DNA from: a virus
Virus record (IMG/VR): IMGVR_UViG_3300024259_000158
Coordinates: 1-23,048 of that record
Reading direction: 5' to 3' (one strand)
DNA length: 23,048 nt
The notes under the pieces were generated by a model. The model was not told the DNA's origin, ran no database searches, and worked only from the letters and a program-made list of their open reading frames with translations. Position numbers and translations under genes: made by a program. Below, in pieces: positions 6,661 through 12,389 of the stretch (within the stretch, counting starts at the first letter, position 1; every line of letters starts with the position of its first letter).

Positions 6661-6840
6661 ACCAAATTTCCCAAACCCTAAAAACCCTAAAAACCAAAGC
6701 CACTAAAAACCAAGCCTCAAAAGCCACCTTCAAACCCTTCAAACCATCAACACACACAAATCGGACCATCAACAAAAATTTTCTATAAAAATTCTCAATC
6801 ATCAAATAACCCTCAGTTAGTATTCCCTAAACCTCTTTAA
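6661..6840 (+). promoter_or_regulatory. C-rich, G-poor tract (possible Rho loading region)
   Basis: By hand count this 180-nt stretch has about 57 C and only about 7 G on the plus strand, the rest A and T. It includes CCCTAAAAA twice in tandem (6676-6693) and many CCA/ACC words. RNA made from the plus strand would be unstructured and C-rich, the known character of Rho utilisation sites. No meaningful protein is encoded here. Confidence 0.35.
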
Positions 6841-6850
6841 TATATAAGAC

Positions 6851-6879
6851 TTTACTTTCCCTCACAAATACGGTATACT
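6851..6879 (+). promoter_or_regulatory. Promoter candidate for the packaging/structural operon
   Basis: TTTACT (6851-6856) and TATACT (6874-6879) lie exactly 17 bp apart, a good sigma-70-type arrangement, about 55 bp upstream of the first small-terminase-like gene. Transcription would start near 6886, inside the palindrome at 6877-6893. No phage RNA polymerase gene is in the window, so host polymerase is the simplest user. Confidence 0.55.
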
Positions 6880-6893
6880 CGCTGTACGCGAGT
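6877..6893. promoter_or_regulatory. Palindrome over predicted transcription start (operator candidate)
   Basis: ACTCGC (6877-6882) and GCGAGT (6888-6893) are exact inverted copies around TGTAC. The palindrome overlaps the -10 box and predicted start point of the rightward promoter, the position expected of an operator. In RNA it would form a short 5' hairpin that could instead stabilise the message. Confidence 0.5.
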
Positions 6894-6932
6894 CAGTTGT
6901 GCCCTAGACAATCATAGAGATACGCGGTTTCT

Positions 6933-7313
6933 ATGCAAAACAAAGAGTTACTTATCATGATGACTTTTGAAATAGATTTTAAAACGGTAGATCCACCAAG
7001 ACGGCGTACCTTACAAGAGGTTGTTCACCTCTCAAGAGGCTTGACAGTGGAAGAGGTGCTTGCATCATTCGGGATGGATCTCGAAGATCTTGCTGAACAG
7101 GACGAGACCTTCAAGCGGGATTTCAAGATTGCCTTTATGAAAGGCAGAGCCAGCGGGAAGCGGGAAGCAATCGACAAGCTGTTCAATCAGATGACAAATG
7201 CTAAAGGTGGTGACAAAGCCTGTCTGGAATACCTATCACGGTTCGGTGATAAGTGGTCAGATGAAGCTGAAGGCATTACTGGATTTTCAATGAAATTCGG
7301 GAAGGATAAATAG
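6933..7313 (+). CDS. Small terminase-like protein, first of tandem pair (126 aa)
   Basis: The product has an N-terminal helix-turn-helix-like segment (LTVEEVLASFGMDLEDLAEQDETF, about residues 37-60), then a helical oligomerisation-type part ending in ACLEYLSRFGDKW (about 95-107). The second gene of the pair ends the same module with ASIFWLKARAGW, so the two look like distant paralogues. Small terminases recognise phage DNA and feed it to the large subunit; this placement at the head of the packaging operon fits. The start is uncertain: ATG 6933 has a poor ribosome site, and ATG 6957 or 6960 are alternatives. It could also be a related DNA-binding regulator rather than the packaging subunit. 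Confidence 0.65.
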   Translation: MQNKELLIMMTFEIDFKTVDPPRRRTLQEVVHLSRGLTVEEVLASFGMDLEDLAEQDETFKRDFKIAFMKGRASGKREAIDKLFNQMTNAKGGDKACLEYLSRFGDKWSDEAEGITGFSMKFGKDK

Positions 7314-7640
7314 ATGGAGAATAAGATCAAAGCCCTTATGGCATGCGGCGTTGAGCCAGCTAAGATTGCTATGATCTTAGACATGACACACGGGCAATTG
7401 ATGCAGAGATACGGGAAAGCCATTGCTACAGCGGAAGCTGAGGCTAATGCCGGTGTTGCACAGACATTATATAAAATGGCAACAAGCGGTAAGCATCCAC
7501 AAGCATCAATCTTTTGGCTTAAAGCACGTGCTGGCTGGGATGATAAGTCTGAGCTTATTGAACAATTACTTGATCACAATACACCAAGGGAAGAGATCCT
7601 CAAGCGGATCAAAGAACTTGAGACTGGGGCTGTTCACTAA
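7314..7640 (+). CDS. Small terminase-like protein, second of tandem pair (108 aa)
   Basis: ATG 7314 follows the upstream TAG directly, with GGAAGGA just before it. The protein begins with a helix-turn-helix-like segment (ALMACGVEPAKIAMILDMTHGQLMQRYG, residues 8-35), then a helix with alternating Ala/Glu, and the motif GKHPQASIFWLKARAGWDDK (about 63-82), which I associate with small terminase/DNA-packaging proteins. The C-terminal helix TPREEILKRIKELE could contact the large subunit. It ends in TGAVH, coded by a 20-nt segment repeated at the end of the next gene, and its stop overlaps the next ATG (TAATG). Of the pair it is the better small-terminase candidate. Confidence 0.7.
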   Translation: MENKIKALMACGVEPAKIAMILDMTHGQLMQRYGKAIATAEAEANAGVAQTLYKMATSGKHPQASIFWLKARAGWDDKSELIEQLLDHNTPREEILKRIKELETGAVH

Positions 7641-7642
7641 TG
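7623..7642 (+). repeat. Junction direct repeat, copy 1
   Basis: ACTGGGGCTGTTCACTAATG covers the last codons, the stop and the overlapping start codon at the junction of two genes. A copy differing at one base lies at 8801-8820, at the next junction. Bases outside the 20 nt differ, so the repeat is sharply bounded. Confidence 0.85.
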
Positions 7643-8818
7643 CCAACGGCAGAAGACTTTTATGGCGTAGACCCAACACTAATGCATGGTGTTGAGAGCT
7701 ATCCATCTGATGAGGCTATCGAGAAAGCTAATCGCTACCTATTAGATCAGGCACAGCTAGGTGTTGCAGAAGGGCTTACTTGGCCAATGATGCTGGCAGA
7801 CATTCCCCATATGGTATCTGAGCAGACTCTTGAGATGCCATTGTTTGAAAAGGCATCAAGGGGAGTTGCAGAGAAGATCGGATATGAGGATTTTGAGCCA
7901 CCAGGCGGCATGGCAGGAGAGACTGTTAAGCCGTTTGCTAACATAGCAAGATTAGGCACATCCATCCCTGGCCCTGTTACCCAATTCAAAGCGGCAAAAT
8001 CTGGCATTGGTGCACTTACAAAGGGCATCCAGGATACTACATATGGCAACTTGCCAGTTGAATCACGGAGAGCCTTCCTTAAAGGTATGGGCTACACAAG
8101 TGCTGCAGCTGCCACTGGTATTGCAGGCCTCAAGGTTGCCAAGCACATATCTGACTTACCATCGGTAAAAGCTGTTCCAAAGATGTCTTTGTCAAAAGCA
8201 AGACAGGCTTGGTGGAATCAGAACCCAGAGCGAAGTAAGTTCATCTCTAGTAAAATGCAAGATTATTTGCAGGATATTGCAGAACAAGACCTCTCTAAGT
8301 TTGGCCCAAAGGTTGAAAAGCTCTTTGAGCAGAGTGATGCCGCTCACGATCTTGGTAATGATCTCTACATGCAGGTCAACAAGTCTGCAGCAGACCTAAA
8401 GACATTAGGCAAAAGTGTTGGCCATAATGCGCCTGAATACCTACAGGCAAAGGCCAAGCATGATAGGCTTTGGAAGCAATATCAAGATAATGGCAATCTA
8501 ATCAATGAAATTGATGGTGCCATCCTACGTGACATGCCTGAAGATGTATTTGCTAAGCAACATGCGCAACATCAAAAGGCTGCTGCAAAAGCTGAGCAGG
8601 ATTATGAATGGCATGTTGCCAGGAAGGCTGAGCAGGACTCATTGGACTATTTTGGCCCAAACCGCATCTTTGGTGAGGATGTACATTCGGCAAGACGATA
8701 TGCAGATGATGCAAAAGACGAAGCGTATAAATTTGAGCAGAATATGGTCAAAGGCTTTGGAAAGGATCGTGATGATTATGCCAGGGCGCTACAAGATAAA
8801 ACTGGAGCTGTTCACTAA
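7640..8818 (+). CDS. Unknown phage protein with internal Tat-like motif, 392 aa
   Basis: This protein lies between the small and large terminase genes, a place usually free of long genes. Residues 1-140 are mixed helical with Pro/Gly loops. Residues 142-148 read SRRAFLK, an exact match to the twin-arginine export consensus, followed by a mildly hydrophobic Ala/Gly segment (YTSAAAATGIAGLKVA, 152-167). This is internal, not N-terminal, and no Met lies just before it, so true Tat export is doubtful. Residues 185-390 are long, highly charged helices rich in Ala, Lys, Asp and Gln, probably coiled coil. The gene overlaps both neighbours by one stop/start base, and both junctions carry the same 20-nt repeat. 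An injected or internal virion protein is one inference; the family is not recognised. Confidence 0.7.
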   Translation: MPTAEDFYGVDPTLMHGVESYPSDEAIEKANRYLLDQAQLGVAEGLTWPMMLADIPHMVSEQTLEMPLFEKASRGVAEKIGYEDFEPPGGMAGETVKPFANIARLGTSIPGPVTQFKAAKSGIGALTKGIQDTTYGNLPVESRRAFLKGMGYTSAAAATGIAGLKVAKHISDLPSVKAVPKMSLSKARQAWWNQNPERSKFISSKMQDYLQDIAEQDLSKFGPKVEKLFEQSDAAHDLGNDLYMQVNKSAADLKTLGKSVGHNAPEYLQAKAKHDRLWKQYQDNGNLINEIDGAILRDMPEDVFAKQHAQHQKAAAKAEQDYEWHVARKAEQDSLDYFGPNRIFGEDVHSARRYADDAKDEAYKFEQNMVKGFGKDRDDYARALQDKTGAVH

Positions 8819-8820
8819 TG
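8801..8820 (+). repeat. Junction direct repeat, copy 2
   Basis: ACTGGAGCTGTTCACTAATG matches copy 1 at 7623-7642 in 19 of 20 bases. It encodes the same C-terminal TGAVH, stop and overlapping ATG. The two copies are 1178 bp apart and bracket exactly one gene. Confidence 0.85.
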
Positions 8821-10857
8821 TCGCCATTGCTACTCGCCCGTTCAGCTGCTATACCAAAACCTCCTGTAACTGGGCAGTCTGATGCACCCGAACTATCGGC
8901 AGCAGATTTCTGGGAGGAGCTAGGCAACCTATCACCAGTTCACAATATGTTGTCAGTTGGCAAGGACTTCTATGAGGATTGGCTAGAGCATGAGAGGCAA
9001 AGGGGCAATTATCCAACGCCAGAGCAGAAAGAGAATGCTAAGAAAAGCCTTGGTGGTGAGCACCAAGGTGTCCCAATGCCTGGCAATGTCAAGGATAAGC
9101 TGAAGGACCCCGGTATGAGATCAGTTGCCAATGGTGTATCTGCACCAGATGACTCTGGCTTTGTTGATGCTAAACCTGATATCTACAGCGGTACCTTTCT
9201 GCCACAGGAGGCATATAGCACGGAGTCATTGCCGCAGGATCATACTATCGGTGCATATAGCAATCCAGCGTCTAATGGCATTGAGGATCTAACATACGGC
9301 AATCCATTCCCCACTGATGCGCCTGATACATCAATCATGCATATTATCAAGGAGAAAGGTGGCAACTGGGTAGAGGGTGCAGTTGAGTTAGGGACAGATA
9401 ACCTCAAATACAATTATTCCCTCTGGCTCCCAACAGATAATGGTTTTGAGCCAGAGGGAATAGCAGAGATCCAATATGAGGCAGAGGTATATAATACAAT
9501 TGGTGAGCAGTTGATAGCACAGAGAAACTCACTGAGAACACTACATAATCTTCAAAATGAGGATGATGGCTTTGACTGGTCAGATGAAATTGATGACTTG
9601 AAGGAAATGATTGCTAACAATGAGAGCAAATCTGAGTGGAATGACTGGGTTGAGACAAAACTCAACAAGTATATCAAGACCAGTATGGGGACTCAAGCAG
9701 ACCCGGTTCGTAAACGCATTAAAGAGACTGGCATGACACATATACAGAGCCTTGATGATGTATATAGCGCAGCAGTAGAGGACAACACCGATCTCGACCT
9801 AGATCCTGAAGATCAGCTGGAATATAGAAGAGAACAGCTAGGATACGATTTCTATGGGTCAGAGGCACCCGATAGCCCAGAGAGCAAGTGGGAGTACCTG
9901 TCTGATGATGCCTTTGCCAAAAGCAGTGCATCAGAGCAAGTCAATCGGTTCTCACCAGACTGGATGAAGAAGCTACCAGGAGATACCATATTCCATGATC
10001 TCTATACCGGCGTTTTGTCATCACTAGGGTTTGGTCATGTGCGTGATGAAATTGCAAATACAATGAGACCTGACTCTGGGCTTCCAGCTAATTTGCAGAT
10101 TAGACCAGGCAAGCTCGGCAAGATGTCAGTGCCAGATGTCCTACAGCGTGTGGCAGATATTAATGAGTGGCGATCTTTGAATCTGGCTGAGGCAGATAAG
10201 CAGAAGGCATTCAATAGAGCAACACACCCGATTGAAGAACTGCAATATGATGATTATGGCTGGGTTGAGCTTGCAGATAAAGGGCTAACGATGTCCGACT
10301 TGCAAGGAGGCATTGACCCGCTTCAGGTTGCCCTTGAGTATGAAGGCGACACAATGGGGCATTGCGTAGGGGGTTATTGTGGTAAGGTACGTGGTGGAAC
10401 AAAGATATACTCACTTCGGGACAGCGAAGGTGGTCCGCATACAACCATTGAAGGCCATGACAAGGATGGCACCCTGATGATTACGCAGATTAAGGGGAAA
10501 CAGAATAATAAGCCAAAGCCTGAGTATGTTGAGATGGTCCAGGACTTTATTTACAATCAGGATGATGTTGAATTTGCAGTAGGCTATAACATTGATGCTG
10601 GTGTTGGTGATCACCTCAATGCAGATATGGTAATGCTTGACTCCGACTCAGTTGATGCCTTTGAGCGATCTCCGGAGAGCCGCAATGCCATCATCAAGTT
10701 GGCAAGAGAATATGACGATAGCCTTGTTGATGATATATCGGCATCATACATAGCAGATGAAGTGGCCAATGAGTTGTTAAAGAGCGGCAAAAAATATGCT
10801 ACATTTAATGATGTCAGGAAGGCCATTGAAAAGGTAGACAGGGACACTCGCATCTAA
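8818..10857 (+). CDS. Large polyvalent-like protein with PcfJ-like C-terminal domain, 679 aa
   Basis: The first 400 residues are acidic, Pro/Gly/Asn-rich and low in recognisable motifs, with helical stretches near 215-290. The C-terminal part carries GDTMGHCVGGYC (about residues 510-521), then KIYSLRDSEGGPHTTIEG and TQIKGKQN (about 556-563). This series (HCVG.Y, SLRD, H.TIE, Q.KGK.N) resembles the PcfJ-like domain known from conjugative plasmids and from large multi-domain phage proteins. The biochemical role of that domain is not established to my knowledge. His515, Cys516 and Cys521 are potential metal or active-site residues. The ATG overlaps the previous stop, and the TAA overlaps the large terminase ATG, so it is co-translated with the packaging genes. 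Delivery with the genome or protection of phage DNA are hypotheses only. Confidence 0.7.
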   Translation: MSPLLLARSAAIPKPPVTGQSDAPELSAADFWEELGNLSPVHNMLSVGKDFYEDWLEHERQRGNYPTPEQKENAKKSLGGEHQGVPMPGNVKDKLKDPGMRSVANGVSAPDDSGFVDAKPDIYSGTFLPQEAYSTESLPQDHTIGAYSNPASNGIEDLTYGNPFPTDAPDTSIMHIIKEKGGNWVEGAVELGTDNLKYNYSLWLPTDNGFEPEGIAEIQYEAEVYNTIGEQLIAQRNSLRTLHNLQNEDDGFDWSDEIDDLKEMIANNESKSEWNDWVETKLNKYIKTSMGTQADPVRKRIKETGMTHIQSLDDVYSAAVEDNTDLDLDPEDQLEYRREQLGYDFYGSEAPDSPESKWEYLSDDAFAKSSASEQVNRFSPDWMKKLPGDTIFHDLYTGVLSSLGFGHVRDEIANTMRPDSGLPANLQIRPGKLGKMSVPDVLQRVADINEWRSLNLAEADKQKAFNRATHPIEELQYDDYGWVELADKGLTMSDLQGGIDPLQVALEYEGDTMGHCVGGYCGKVRGGTKIYSLRDSEGGPHTTIEGHDKDGTLMITQIKGKQNNKPKPEYVEMVQDFIYNQDDVEFAVGYNIDAGVGDHLNADMVMLDSDSVDAFERSPESRNAIIKLAREYDDSLVDDISASYIADEVANELLKSGKKYATFNDVRKAIEKVDRDTRI

Positions 10858-12377
10858 TGCAGACTGATCTCTCAAAATTCTCTGACGAGCAGCTGCATGA
10901 GTACCTGAATCTCAAAGAGCTGCTTTCTGAACAAGAGGTAATAACAAACGCAAGAGAGTCATTCCTTGGCTTTGTTGAGTTCATGTACCCAGATTTCATA
11001 TTCGGGAATCACCATAAGTCAATGGCTGACAACTTTGAAAAAGTTGCATCCAAGGAGCTTAAGCGAATAATTCTGAACTGCCCACCAAGACACTCAAAAT
11101 CACTATTAACATCACAATATCTACCTGCATGGTTAATTGGCAAAGACCCAAAGATGAAACTGATGTCAATCACACATACCACTGATCTTGCTGTTCACTT
11201 TGGCAGGACTGTGCGTGATATCATTCAGTCAGACCAGTATACAAAGGTATTCCCCAATACCACTGTTCGCGCAGATAGCAAGTCTGCTGGTAAGTGGCAA
11301 ACAAACGCAGGCGGCGAATTTTTCGCAGCAGGTGTCGGTGCTTCAGTTACTGGTCGTGGTGCTGACCTTCTCATTCTTGATGACCCTCACTCTGAGCAAG
11401 ATCTGCTCTCACCTAATGCCTTTGAGAATGCATGGGCCTACTACTCTGCTGGTCCAAGACAGCGACTACAGCCAGGTGGCACCATTATTGTAGTACAGAC
11501 AAGGTGGTCAACAGAAGATATCACTGGTCATCTTCTTGAAGAGCAGGCTAAATCCGATGACGCTGATCAATGGGAGCTGATTGAGTACCCTGCAATATTA
11601 CCATCTGGCAAGCCATTGTGGCCTGAGTTCTGGAATATTGATGAGCTAAAAGCAGTGAAGGCATCATTATTCCCACAGAACTGGTCTGCACAATGGCTGC
11701 AGCAACCAGCATCTGACGAGGCATCAATCCTCAAGCGAGGGTATTGGTCAAGATGGAGTAATGATACGCCACCTAAGTGTACTGATATCATCATGTCAAT
11801 GGACACAGCGTTTCAGGCTAAGGAGCTTGCCGACTATTCGGTAATTACAACCTGGGGAGTTTTTTACCCAGACGGTGAATATACAATCGGTAGTGGTGAA
11901 AGTGCGAGAACAAGGAACTTTGATGGGACAGAAGCCAACATTATGCTGCTGGATAGAGTCCGTGGGCAGTTTGACTTTCCAACCCTCAAGAAAAAAGCCT
12001 TTACTGCTTGGACAGATTGGAACCCCGACTCAACTATTATTGAGAATAAGGCTTCAGGGCAATCCCTTATTCAAGAGTTCAGACATCAGGGAATCCCAGT
12101 CCAAGGCTTCACACCCAATAAAGGACAAGACAAGGTTGTCAGAGCAAACTCGGTAGCTGATATATTCTATGAGGGCAAAGTTTGGGCACCTAATGAGTGG
12201 TGGGCTGATGAACTCATAGATGAGTGCCATGGCTTCCCATTTTCCTGTAAGAATGATGATCAGGTGGATTCAACAGTCATGGCAATGCTCAAGTTCCGTA
12301 GATCTGGCTACATCCAGCTCAAGAAAGACTGGAAGGATGAGCTTGGTAAGAGCTGGAAGACAAAAAATTATTATTGA
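10857..12377 (+). CDS. terL: Terminase large subunit (packaging ATPase/nuclease)
   Basis: This 506-aa protein pumps DNA into the prohead and cuts it. The ATPase half shows the phage-type Walker A CPPRHSKS (residues 75-82), a Walker B strand LLILDDPHS (171-179) with Asp175-Asp176, and the coupling-type segment VVQTRWSTEDITG (212-224). The nuclease half has the RNase H-like acidic triad: Asp316 in IMSMDTAF, Glu396 in STIIENKASG and Asp471 (or Asp467/468) in NDDQVDSTVMAM. Its length is normal for the family and all key residues are present. The ATG overlaps the stop of the upstream large protein. An insertion-like loop (SGESARTRNFDG, about 346-357) lies within the nuclease half. It acts at the portal vertex with the small subunit and the portal encoded next to it. 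Confidence 0.97.
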   Translation: MQTDLSKFSDEQLHEYLNLKELLSEQEVITNARESFLGFVEFMYPDFIFGNHHKSMADNFEKVASKELKRIILNCPPRHSKSLLTSQYLPAWLIGKDPKMKLMSITHTTDLAVHFGRTVRDIIQSDQYTKVFPNTTVRADSKSAGKWQTNAGGEFFAAGVGASVTGRGADLLILDDPHSEQDLLSPNAFENAWAYYSAGPRQRLQPGGTIIVVQTRWSTEDITGHLLEEQAKSDDADQWELIEYPAILPSGKPLWPEFWNIDELKAVKASLFPQNWSAQWLQQPASDEASILKRGYWSRWSNDTPPKCTDIIMSMDTAFQAKELADYSVITTWGVFYPDGEYTIGSGESARTRNFDGTEANIMLLDRVRGQFDFPTLKKKAFTAWTDWNPDSTIIENKASGQSLIQEFRHQGIPVQGFTPNKGQDKVVRANSVADIFYEGKVWAPNEWWADELIDECHGFPFSCKNDDQVDSTVMAMLKFRRSGYIQLKKDWKDELGKSWKTKNYY

Positions 12378-12389
12378 TAGGAAAGAATT

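Larger units (their letters stand above)
6194..6932. promoter_or_regulatory. Large divergent non-coding control region
   Basis: This 739-bp spacer separates the leftward small genes from the rightward packaging and structural genes. No gene in it is convincing. From left to right it holds the leftward promoter candidate, a TATAGGAGCGC element with a GC hairpin (6358-6377), five hexamers of the TATAAC type (6425-6454), four CTGGTTTAT-like units (6483-6580), a strongly C-rich and G-poor tract (about 6661-6840), and the rightward promoter with palindrome (6851-6893). This density of signals marks it as the main switch between transcription units, and possibly an origin. Confidence 0.55.

Noticed and set aside
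6676-6695. CCCTAAAAACCCTAAAAACC, telomere-like repeat
   Set aside because: Only two units with a 9-nt period in a tract generally made of C and A; no reason to read it as a telomere.
6576-6788. 70-codon plus-strand frame in the C-rich spacer
   Set aside because: Low-complexity Lys/Thr/Pro product that follows directly from the C-rich, A-rich composition; no ribosome site and no domain.
8818-8870. Hydrophobic start MSPLLLARSAAIP as a signal peptide
   Set aside because: Too short and interrupted by Arg and Pro; no cleavage-site pattern.
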